Assembly: GCA_020536535.1 (NCBI GenBank)
Contig: JAHLWZ010000016.1
Coordinates: 46,811-110,810, forward strand
Direction: 5' to 3'
DNA: 64,000 nucleotides
From: Pelomyxa schiedti
Taxonomy: Eukaryota; Evosea; Pelobiontida; Pelomyxidae
Made by a program: the position numbers and the translations under genes
The notes under the pieces: generated by a model
Databases searched by the model: none
Told to the model about the DNA's origin: nothing
Seen by the model: only the letters and a program-made list of their open reading frames with translations
Shown here: one piece after another, positions 1 through 11,100 of the stretch
Layout of the letters: every line of letters begins with the position of its first letter
Numbering within the stretch: the stretch's first letter is position 1

Positions 1-33
1 CCACACAAAAGGTACCTGGTACCTTTTGTGTGG
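1..33. repeat. Perfect palindrome at window edge
   Basis: Two 16-nt arms (CCACACAAAAGGTACC and its exact reverse complement) are separated by a single T. The structure occupies the first 33 bases. It could be a natural hairpin, or a fold-back artefact at a contig end. No gene is attached to it. Confidence 0.9.
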
Positions 34-1568
34 TTACCTCTTTTATCGTTTTTTTTTTTTTTTGGTTTTGCCCTGGCTGGGTGTTGTTTTTGTTGTGGTA
101 TTTATGGGGTGCTGCTTATGTTCCAATAAAGGGGCATGGGTGGTGAAACTTGTGAGAACACCTTTTTTTTGATACTTTAGAAATGCCAATTCACACTCAC
201 AATATGTTAAGTTTATTATTGTAAATTCATTCCTCCATTCCTTCTATATCATTCCACAGTGGCTTAGCCACCACAAAGAGAACCCAGTATGCAAAGCTGT
301 GGGCTTAGTTGTGCCCTTTGAAAGGGTTTTCCCTTCCACCAAAGTTTCCCAAGTGGTATGACCTACTCACTTTAGTAAAATAATTAAATAACAAAAAGAA
401 TAAGCTATCCAAAATGTTGTATAACAATAGAATATGGAGTTTTGTGTAGTTGGTTGTCTTAAAGACAGCATTATTTATTCTTGTTGAAAATAAAAAAAAA
501 TAGCTTAAAACATAAGGTATCTTTACATTACTGACTGTCAAACTAAGATCATGAATACAAATGGCTCTCAGAACTGCAATGAATGCGTTTTCATGCCTTG
601 TTTATTGGTAAAAAAAAAGAATTACAAACTGAAACTTACTTGGTTTTCTTGTATTAGTCAAGTATGGCCAGTGTTGTGGTACTGCTTGGTCTAAGCTTTG
701 AATTGTCGCCATTGTCATTACCAACAAATGTCACCTGCACCACTGATGTCGCCACCAAAATCCCCAATATCATTACCAGTGTCACCGATATTGCGTTCTT
801 GCCATAGGTTGCATGCCCGTTTCACCCGTGTCCGTTCCCCTCGACACGATTTCCCCCCACTCATACCACCACTGTTGCCATGGTTGTCACAGCAATCACA
901 GTAACTACCATCGCTGTCGTGGATGTATTGCACTCACAGCGGCTGTTTTCGACCTCAAAAACTGAATCAGAGCCGTTAGGTAAAAAGGAAAGCGGGAGGT
1001 GCCTTGTCCAAGGGGGCTTCGACTTCCATCAGACTTGGAGATCAGTCTATAAAGAAGGCCGAGCTGCTGAGGTGTGGATCTGGATCGTCAAGGCAGGCAT
1101 TGTCCTCAAGCATTATTGGATGTGTCCTGCGTGTACAGAGTGACCCTGGTGCTCCAGTGTGCAGTGCCGTGGAGGCCGCTCACCACACAGTTGTGGGAAG
1201 GTGCATTGTAGGTTTGCTCATGTGTGACGCGGACTCATAGAATGTTACACACCCAGCCCCATCGGCTGGACAGTGGCCATTAATCCTCAAACACGGGAGG
1301 CACCTCGATATTGTGGGACATCGCCACTACGGGGCCGATCGGTGCCCTTGAATTTCTCACCAACCCCCGTCATCCAGCGAGGTAGTCCCATCATTGCACG
1401 TTTCCCGTCCCTCGCCTTGCCATAAATCTACGTTGTTGCAATCGCGGTTGCACCAACATCATGATGGGGTTTTCAAAATGTAGGATGGCAAAAACTCCAC
1501 AATTTTTCTGAATTCATTCGGTTACTTAATGTTAAAAGGACACTCTTGTTTCTGTTTCTTTTTTTTGT
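34..1568. other. No supported gene; AT-rich then mixed-composition DNA
   Basis: Positions 34-660 are AT-rich with homopolymer T runs and hold no coding signal I trust. From about 665 to 1500 the composition is more balanced. Short open stretches exist on the + strand: an ATG at 665 opens 47 codons, and 880-1240 has two overlapping open frames containing SDPGAPVCS. None joins into a protein I recognise. It could be a fast-evolving or decayed gene, or the end of a gene outside the window. The stretch lies downstream of the DPH7 stop, so it may partly be its 3' flank. Confidence 0.4.
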
Positions 1569-2979
1569 TCAGGAGTGTAGCCAGAGAGACATTTTGTGGT
1601 CATAGAAAGAGCAGCTAGAGATGAGGTGTTGGCCCTCGTGCTGCTGCGGGCACCAGTCGACGCCATAGGCCAGGGAGGTGTGGGGCAGGCGGTACTCGGC
1701 CACGCACGAGAGGGTGTTGTTGCTCTCGCGGAGCTGCCACATGGAGTAGCCGTTGCCGGTGCACGCGGCCAGCAGCAGGTCGGGGTTCGTGGGGTGCCAC
1801 TTGAGCCGCCATAGCCCGCCCCCGGCCCCGGTCGACGACGCCAGGGGGATGGAGTTGTGCCGCTGGTCCCACAATTCAATCGTCTCGTCGTAGCTGTGGT
1901 GGGTGGGTGGGTGTGGTTCGTTGGTTTTTTTTCGGCGGGGGAGGGGTTTGGAATGGGAGTAGAGTACCTGCCTACCGCAAGAAGTGGCAGGGTCGGGTGG
2001 GCTCTGATGGATGTCACTCCCATATCTTTCCTGGGTTTGTTTTGTTGGTGAAAACTCATTAGGGGACGAGAGTACTTCTTTGTAAAGACCATTTGTTGGC
2101 GGGGACCTCTAATATCCCAGCACTTTAGTTTGCAATCGTCACCGCCTTGTGTTGTCTTTAGAGGGGCCGTGGGGGGCAAGTGTCATACCAGTATAAACAA
2201 TATTCTTGTCTGTGGCATGGCTGGCAACAATCCATGCTTGCCAGTCGTGAGCATTCCACTCCACCAACTTGGTTGGTCCCGTGTCTGTAAGCTTGTGGAT
2301 TGACACAAACCCATTCCCTTGACTGCAAGTCAAAGTAATGTCATCTCTGTGAAGAATATGACGAAGAGAACACAGGCTTGAAAGCCATTTACCCACTCTT
2401 AGGGGGAAGACAATCTACGGAAAGCAACATATCCACAGGTTGGCTCTCTGTCTTGTGCACTATTTCCATGGTGTGTGTCTCGGTGTTGGGGCCAAGCACA
2501 ACCAAACTTCCATCTGAACAGCCAGAAACTAATATCCACTTCTGCGTTGTCTTTATCCTTGATCCATAAAATGAAGTTGGTATTATATATATTACAACTT
2601 CTCGACATTTATAGGATTTGGGGAAGAAAAAAACCAAAAAAAAAATGAAAAGGAAGAAACGAAAAGGGAAGGGTGCAATTGCACACCATTTCATATCCAG
2701 AATGGCAGGCGTGGTGACTCGTTGCACTTCCCTTACCGCGCACGTGCTTGGGCACACTTCGTAAAACAACACTCGGCCAACTTTACCCCTGTCACCATCC
2801 AACAGCATATACGTCCCACAAGCCAAATAGGCATTCTCACCGCCGCCTGCTCTTAGTCAGGCCATTCCAAAAAAAAACCAACAAATACCTATGCAAGAAG
2901 CCCCTTCAGGACAAAACTCGACGCAGTCGGCCGGCATGTCCGTGTCGTGCTCCGACACCACCCTGCTGTGTGAGTTCAT
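1569..2979 (-). CDS. DPH7: Diphthine methyltransferase (DPH7/WDR85-like WD40 protein)
   Basis: DPH7 removes a methyl ester from diphthine on translation elongation factor 2, allowing the last step of diphthamide synthesis. The protein is a WD40 propeller of about 330 residues in six or so exons. Recognisable segments in order are NAYLACGTYMLLDG, VSGCSDGSLVV, GDDCKLKCWDIRGP, MGVTSIRAHPTLPLLAVGRY, then DETIELWDQRH (intron joined) and GGGLWRLKWHPTNPDLLLAA. The GDDCKLKxWD and GVWRIKWHP-like blocks are the family signature. The ATG at 2979 follows from joining exon 1 through a GT-AG intron whose acceptor puts AGGGENAYLAC in frame. It is divergent from the VIT-VWA gene, with 171 bp between the two start codons. 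Family assignment is strong; exon ends are by eye. Confidence 0.88.
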
Positions 2980-3150
2980 GGTCGAGTTTTAGATCAAAAC
3001 TGCTTCGGTGAACTGTTCTCGTTGTTGAGTTCCGGGGAGTTCATGGTGTGGGCACGTGCTCTAGCAGTGCGAAATCTCTCTGTGTGGTGAAATTTCCAGG
3101 TTCCCTGTGGGTCGTTTGGACAATCTGAAGAAATCAAACGTCGTTTGGTG
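2980..3150. promoter_or_regulatory. Divergent intergenic region between DPH7 and the VIT-VWA gene
   Basis: Only 171 bp separate the two start codons, so both promoters and both 5' leaders must share or overlap here. I see no TATA-like or other motif that I can name. The + side could carry an additional 5' exon, because the frame is open for 20 codons before the first ATG. Confidence 0.4.
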
Positions 3151-6100
3151 ATGAATCTGGTGGTAGGGTGCGGAGAGCCGTTGTACCACGGGGCAAGTGC
3201 TGCCTCCCCGAAATCAATTGTGGGTGTTGGCTCACCTATGCTCTCGCCCATTGCCGTGTCCATGTCGGTAGTCATCAAGGGTTTCCTCTGCGAAACAACA
3301 ATCACCTCAGAATTTGTCCCACTTTCGAGTTTAAGTCAAGCCACCTCCTGGGATCCAACAGCAAAAACATCACCAAACACAACAACATTGAGAACTGCGA
3401 ATGGAGATGGGACTGCAACTGCAAATGCAATTGGAGATGGAATTAAAATTGGGACTGGGGAAGAAGATGCAGCAGAGGGTGTTGTTATGATGAACTTACC
3501 AAGGCGTGGGACTGTGTGTGGTTTCTCGTTGGATGTTGGTGGTGGCACTTTTTTGGATGCTGTTCCAGTAGAGAAGGTTTGTATTGACTGGACTAATTTT
3601 AGGTGTTGAGGACTTTTTTCTTTTTTTTTTTTTTTTGACAGGATAGAGCAAGGGTATCTTTTGAGTCAGAGTTGAGAGCAAAGTCACAACAAACGCAAGG
3701 TGTGGCAGAACATGTTAGGGGAAACGTTTTCCGCATGAGAATCAGTCCTATTCCACGTGACAGACCTTTCATTGTTAAGGTTGTCAGATTCAGGGGAATC
3801 AGGGAAGAATGTTCTCACATTCTATTTTCACAAGGTCGTCATTGCTTCGGAATTGGAAGAAGGGAACGAAAGAGACACTTTCAACTTCCCATTTGATACA
3901 CATACTCCCTGTCAGTCGTTTTACTTGAAAGTCGTCCTACTTACTATTGTTTTCAGCACTTATTAGAACAGGTTTGCACCGATGTGGACTCCAAATTCTA
4001 TTTACAACCTCTTGTGGAACCAACTATGGCAACACTACTCCACGGAGACATGACATTCAAGCTCATTACAACCGAGAGTTGGTCTTCTTTCTTCAATGCC
4101 TTTGCAGCTCATCCATACAAGATTCAATCACCCGATACGAAGCAATGGTTATAGCGAACAATATCCAACTACCTCGGCTCTTTTCAATTGATTTCCCGAG
4201 AGCAATGCAGCAAAGTACAGCTGTTGTGGGAGGGTCAAGCTCCCAGGAAGAGGAATCAAGTTTCTTCTGCGTGAAAATTCAAATGCCTTTTTCTTCCTGT
4301 GTAAGGCCAAAGGTACAACCGGTGATCAATCCATATCATCGACAACTACTACAGGCATCCAGTGTTGGGATCATATGGGATAAATCTCTGAGCAGACAAT
4401 ATTTCACTCAAATAAGGTCAGTACCCTCTCATGCCATTTTTTTACAGCTCCCTAGATCACTCGAGCTTCTGAGAGAGATATTCCGTTACGAAAGAAATGT
4501 CACCAAGTGGCTGCTGCACTTCCTTGACACGACAGTGCATTCTCCAATTATTGTGACAGTAACTTCAACTACAGTTTAACACATGGGACTCACCCTGTTG
4601 CAGGACAGCAGTGATTTAGAAAAAAAAATTTCGAATGCAGTGTTCGAAGGTGCCACAAATTTGGCCTCCATCCAAAATATCTCCCCAGTTATCTGCGACT
4701 ATTACGTTCTGTTTTCAGATGGGTTTTCCACCTGGGGTGAAACAGTACTTTTCTTAATTTCAGTATGTTCAAGTTGACCCTTTCCAAGAACTGGTCTTGT
4801 GCCAGCTTTTCCAAGCCAATATTCACTGTAACTTGTGAGACACAATCAGACCATAATATGTTGGAGAAGATTGCCCAGTCTACCGGAGGGGTCTTCTTTG
4901 ATTTTACTGGCAGCAAAACATATCTGTCTGCTAAGTCAATCCTTTCCTAGAACTAACAACCTCAAAGGGAATTCTTGCCCCTTATTCGAAATGTACAGTA
5001 CCGATTTGTTGGGTGCCAATACAACACAAACCAAATAGTCGATGTTATTCCTGAGGAGCCATCTTCTTTCAGCAAGTCTTTTGTCATTGCAGGACAACTG
5101 CCAATGCACAGAGATGCTGGTTTAACCCTTTCTTAATTTGGATGTGTTCAACGCGCGGTAGTGTCTATTAAAATCGATATCTTGGACCCGACAACCCAAA
5201 GTGTGATATCGAAAGAGGCCATTTTACTCCCAACTCAAGATAGAAGTGGAATTGGTGTGTATTCCAAATGAAGGGTACTGCAGTTCATTTCCACAAGTTT
5301 CAAGATTTTGGGCCACAAAAAAGGCACACTGTCTTTTACTTCACAGTGCCTCTGCCAGTACAGAGACAGACATAGTTGCACTCGCAAGAAAATACCAGTC
5401 AATCCTTCTCGCCATCCCATAAGATAACCCACTTATAGTTTTGTCTCTTCCACTGTTTCACTTCTTCTGCTCACAACATTGGACCAAGTAGTCCTTCAAG
5501 GTTTCATCCTATTTCACAAAATGGAATAGTTTTTGAGATATAATGTCGAACCTCCTGCCCAGTACACGCAGTTACGTGCACAATTTCATTTGAAGATTGC
5601 ACAACAGCAAGTGAAGAGAGTCTTGGGTTCACTCACGTTTTTACAACTCCTAGGCTCTAAATCTAAAAAAATCCGAATTGAAATTTGCCAATACTTTAAA
5701 CATGTGGAAGCGCAAACACCAACTGTGGTGGACTAAAGCATACAATACTTTGACGCCTGTATCTCGCTACACTGCACAGTTATCTTCTAAGAATAACAAT
5801 AGCAACCAATCTGGCGTAGTTTCTTGAAGTATGAGTATACAGAAGATCAGTGGGGAGACCCCCAACTTTCCTGTTTCCCTGAAGTTCTGAAAATCAATGA
5901 GGACACCGAGGGAGCACAGCTCGCATCCTGCAATGCTAATGGTCTTGTATTGCAGGGGGCTAACCGGCAACCTTCCTTTCTTAGTTTTCTCCGACACCAT
6001 TCCAGTGTGCAAAAGCTGCGCTTCCAGGAACCAGCACATTTTGTACATCGATCACACATAGGCTGGGACCCTGAGCCCGAACACCACATTTCAAATAATG

Positions 6101-8141
6101 AGGATGATAACGAGGAAGTCAATGATGAGGGTACTCAATCCTGGGCTAATCTTGAAACCGATGAAGCAGAGGGCAGCGATATGGCACAGTCTGGTGCAGA
6201 TTTTGAATTGTGCTCCTCAGATAGAATATTTCCTGAAGGAGATTCCCTGGGTACTTATGAAGAGGAAAGAGGTGATGAACTTGTGCAGCTTGAGCCTGGA
6301 GGAGAACCATTTGGCTGTGAAGACAGTGAAATAGGTACAACTCCAGAAGTCTCTATTGCCTCAAGTGATTTTCCTGTGCTCGAAAATGTATGAGAAACCG
6401 CATGTCCAAGTTCAAATATCGAAAATAGGCTCCCATTTGGGCGGCTGACTCTGCTTCTCCAAGTTGTACTATTTGCTTCAAAAACTTTAGCATCATGCAC
6501 CGAGTAAGCTCATAATGCCACATATTAAAGATATCTAACTATGAATGTAGAGACATCACTGCAGAGCTTGTGGTCTTTTTTCCCGTTGTATTCCAACTTG
6601 ATTTTACCCATTCTCAACAGGTTGTTTGGTATGTACTGCATGCACAGCTCGGACAACAGGGGAACGCATTTGCCTTAACTGCATACCCAAGCAAGCCGAA
6701 AAACATATACCACCACTTGCTTTCTCTGTAGATCTTTCTTCTCAACCCACAACCCTTGGCGTCTCTAACTGTGATCAAACTTACTTGAAACTTTTACAAG
6801 TGCATAAACTTTTTATATAAGCTGTGTACTTAGGTGACCAATAGGAACAAAAACCAGTTGTTGCACCTATCTTTTTTGTAAATGCCGCTCTGTCCGTTGT
6901 AAAAGATCAACAATTAGCAGTAAGGTGTTCCAACTTACTGTACTAATGCCTTTAATATCTAACTTTTGTAAGGATAATAAGTAACCTTGCCGACATTGAG
7001 CTTGATAATTCATGTCTACTACGTGTTAGTGCGGCTATTTGTGAACAAATAGGAGATATTAAGTGCCTCGCCCAATATCACTCTTCTTCTTACAAATTCT
7101 AGTTGTGCTGTTCACCTTTACGAAAGGGCGATGACACTTAGATCAGAAGAACCCCAGGTACATGGATCGTGTAAATGTTATTTACCCCGAGAAGACATAT
7201 CGTGATCTTGCATTGGCACTATGCCAGCTTAAGCCGATTTGTAGTGGTATGTTTTATTTGCACTTTCACCCCTTAATGCATTGAAGAAAACTTGGGAAGG
7301 GCGCTACGCCTCTTGAATACTATTTTGGAGAAAGGTGAAGTCTCCTTTACATCAATGTACTCAACCACTGATATCAATCGACAGAATGGGACACAAGGTT
7401 TTCTGGAATTGAGGCCGTTATCTTTATGGTTGACCTACTGGCAAGTATCATTTTCCAAACATAAAATACAGGATCTCAACGCCATTTGGATGCAAGTTTT
7501 ACAAAACCAGTATGAGATTCCCATTTATTTGCTCTTCTCTAAAATTCATAGCATGGAGGCTACGGTGTCCCATTCAGTTTTCCCGCAGTTCCTCTGGGAA
7601 CCTATGGATGTTGACATAAGAATTGTATTGACCTGGTGAGGCTTATCCCTACTGACTAGAACTCAAAATATTAGGGATTGTGATAACACCAACGTGGTAT
7701 TTTTCTTTAGTGATACACAACTGAGTTTACAAGTGACACCTAAAGGAATTGTTGGTTGAAGAACCGAGTGGTGAGCGGTGCTATTGCTTTAACAATCAAA
7801 CCAAATCAGGAGGTCCCTCAGTATTCCCTCTTATAGAATCCAACACACTTGCAGGAATACTCAGCCGAGACTCCAGTTGTTACGGACCAGTGGAGTATGC
7901 ATGCCGCCAAGCACTGCCCGGGTCATACAAGATTTCTTCCAAACTTTTTCACACTCCACTTCCGTGTGTCCCACATCCGATATTATCTTGCTCACTTTTT
8001 ATCCAAAGGGGCAAACAAGTAGTCGCCACTGTCCACCTCTATGTCGATTTTGCTCGCCCCAAACAACAGTTGTGGGTTACATCGTGTGTTTTATCGCAAC
8101 CCGGCAAAGAATTCCTTATGGCCACTCTATCACACTTCTAA
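3151..8141 (+). CDS. VIT - von Willebrand A - DUF2135-like multidomain protein
   Basis: A long intron-rich gene. Exon 1 encodes a VIT (vault/inter-alpha-trypsin) domain: VIKGFLCETTITSEFV, later TVCGFSLDVGGGTFLDAVPV and RARVSFESE. A VWA domain follows, with a metal-binding DxSxS motif (WDKSLSR, Asp codon at 4379-4381), then EGATNLASIQ and YYVLFSDGFSTWGE. A long middle section is acidic around 5830-6390 and then less clear. The C-terminal part (about 7600-8141) reads RIVLTWDCDNTNV, EEPSGERCY, LSRDSSCYGPVEYACRQALPGSYKI, which matches the DUF2135-like module found at the C-terminus of bacterial VIT-VWA proteins. A 51-nt intron at about 7710-7760 restores DNTNV-ELLVEEPSGE. The ligand is unknown; the family is thought to act in adhesion or as Ca2+/Mg2+-dependent scaffolds. 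The stop is 46 bp from the convergent kinase gene. The middle exons are the least certain. Confidence 0.8.
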
Positions 8142-8187
8142 ATTCTATTTGATACACCTGAATTTAACAAAACATTTTGTAATTTTC

Positions 8188-11100
8188 CTATAATTTACAA
8201 GCAGTTTGCACCACCTTTGCTCTCTCCTCTTCTCTGTTTGCTGATGATTTCCCCAGCAAGCCAGTGAAGTTCAAGTTGGGAACAAAACGGCGTGAGAGTT
8301 TTGAAGGTGATGAGGGGATAACGATGGTTGCGTTTGGCCCCCTTGAGGCAGCTGGTGGTGAGAGTCTGCCGGGTGATGGTGATGGCGATGGGGATGTTGC
8401 CGGTGGTGAGGAGGAGCCGAGGATTGGATTGGGTGCTAAGGTGGTGGAAGTGGAGTCACAGGTGGGTGATGTGGTGTGGGTGTGCTTGGTTGTGGATGAT
8501 AGTGACCAAACTCTCAAACGCTTGTCCCTTCCTCCGCTGTAAATTGCTCCATGGTCAGACTGAACACACAAAACAGAACTTTCAGACTCAAGGCGGCGGA
8601 GGCAGCGCTCACTGTGTATGTCCCAGAGCTTAAGGACCTTGGCGTGTGTTATTGGTGGGTATATATTACTTTGATTGACTACCTTGTCTTTCCCACAAGA
8701 AACGACTTTGACATCGTCAAATGATAATCCGTAGACGGGAGCGCCAGAGTAGAAAGTTTTGGTGCACTGAGTATGCTTGAGATCCCACCTGTGGATGAAG
8801 CCATCAAGTCCTCCACTTATGAGAACATTGTCCCCGGCAACATGTTGGAGGGTTGTCACATCACCCTGGTGTCCTAGTTGATATTAGAAGGGAATCAACC
8901 CGCCGGTTATCAACCTGTGAGTTGCGATATTTGTTGTAAGTTTGGGGTTCGAGGGTCCCAAAGTCTTATCAACCCATCTCGGTAACCAGCTGCAATTACA
9001 TCACTGTGGAATGTAACGCTAAGAGGAGCAGTCTCCAGTTTTGTTCCAAGCGTAGAAAGGGCAGTTAGAGTCTGCAAATCCCAGAGCACAAGCGTGGTAT
9101 CTAGGGATCCTGTTACCAACCTAGTGCCATCCACAGAGAGACAGGTAACACTTCCTTTGTGTTTACCAATAATCTGAATTGGTGAGATAAAGAATTAAAG
9201 TAACAAAATATTTAAGGTATTTACCTGGGAGTCTCTCTTTGTCTGGCAATCTGCATTTAAGTACCAGATTCTTATAGTTTTATCTTCGGAGCCACTACGC
9301 AGCAAGTTAGTGATAAAGGGAGGTTCAAACTGATACCTCAAGAGTGAATAGCCTGAACTCTCTGATGTAACAAAATCAAGACATGTAACGGTACCCCGAT
9401 GTCCGGTTATAGTATTAACACTCCGAGTTTTTTTCAAATCCCAAATCTTGGAGTTGTGATGACGTGTATGAAGATGAAATAGATACCTTAATATTTTTAT
9501 CTCTACTGCCAGTGAATACACGGGGATCGCGGGTGTAATTGCACCGTATAGCAGTGATGGATTTTGTATGACCCTTGAACACAAAAGGTATTATTTCCTT
9601 TGCAGCCCATGCATGCTGGTTGCAGACATAATTTGTAAACATAGCTTTCCAGGAATTATCTACAAGAGTTACTTACTGGCATAAAAGATATGGAAAGAAA
9701 TACCTTTTACAATTACTGTATTCCAATAATCAAGGCAAACAAGTTGCCAGATATTGTCGTCCTTAAGGACTTGAGCCCATGTACGACAAACCTTATTAGT
9801 TGTAAAAAGGTGGGTAATAAGCACAAACTCACCTGGGGAAGCCGACGTAAGTCTGCAACCGATAAAAACTTAAGTATTGCTACGATAACCCGAGGTGGGA
9901 GGTTTTCCAGAAGGAACAGTGGATGAGCAAGTACCATGACAGGTGATGGTGCTACAGACACAGACAACTGTGAGGGTGATGGAAGTTTTGGGAAGGAAAG
10001 TTGCATTACATCTAGTTGATGGGAGTGCGAATGCTGCCGCTGATGTGAGTGCGAGTGTTGGTGCATGTGGGTATGCTGATGCTGATGGACGGTGGAATGT
10101 TGTTGGTGTTGCATGGGAGAAACGGAAACCAGGACTGTTGAGGGGGCAGAAAGATCTGTTGGGACTTCTGGGGTTGGAATACTTGCAGAAGCAATGGACA
10201 GCTCTAGATTGGACAGAGAAAGAGTAGATTTTATCCTCTCCATGGTAAGAAACGGGTGTTTGAGAAGTTGCTGTGCGGTCGGCCTTTGGGTTGGATCTCT
10301 GTAAGTAGTTTTAATACAAGAAAAAGAAGTTGGGAAAAGGAAAAAGACCGTTGAAGGCAGGTATCCAGAAGCTGCTGCAATTGAGGCGACAAGTGGGAAG
10401 GTATATGCAGAGGGGTGTTTGTATTGCATATGAAGTGCATTGCCTGTGTAGGATCTTTTTCCCCATCATTAAGTAAACAGGGAAAAATCGGGAATAACAA
10501 ACTTGGGTATTGCTGACTCCAAGGTGGCTTCCCCGTTACCATTTCTACAATCGTACACGCTAGACTCCATATGTCAGCAGACCTAGAGAGGTAAGGAAGT
10601 TGAAAAATTTAAAATGCCTCATACGGCCCATGGCCTTCTGCAAGCATAACTTCTGGTGCCTAAAATAGCTTAAATAGGAAAAAAAATGAAACACAAAAGT
10701 ACCATCCAAAAAGGGGTTCCGCGGACACTGTTTGGTTGGGACTGTGCAATAGTGTCTACAAAATGATTACGGTAAAAGAAGGTATGGAACAGAAATACCA
10801 GTAATGTTCCTGGAGCATCCAAAGTCAGACAACTTAACATTTTCCCTCCCAACACCGGTGTCAAGTAGGATATTGGCACACTGCAGAGAAGTGAGTTCAA
10901 TGGAGACTACAGAAAACAGAGAAATAGCACCTTGATATCTCGGTGAAGTATGTTATTCTGATGGAGATATGATAGTCCATGTAACAGTTGTTTTGTATAT
11001 GATCGCACCATATTTTCAGAGAAAGGACCAAATTTAGAAAGAATCGAGCTCAGTGAACCACCACCCACATACCTTGAGAAGTTAAGACTAACAACCTTCA

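Noticed and set aside
7710-7760. Two tiny introns of 13-14 nt in the DUF2135-like region
   Set aside because: A single 51-nt GT-AG intron gives a clean DNTNV-ELLVEEPSGE join that fits the family.
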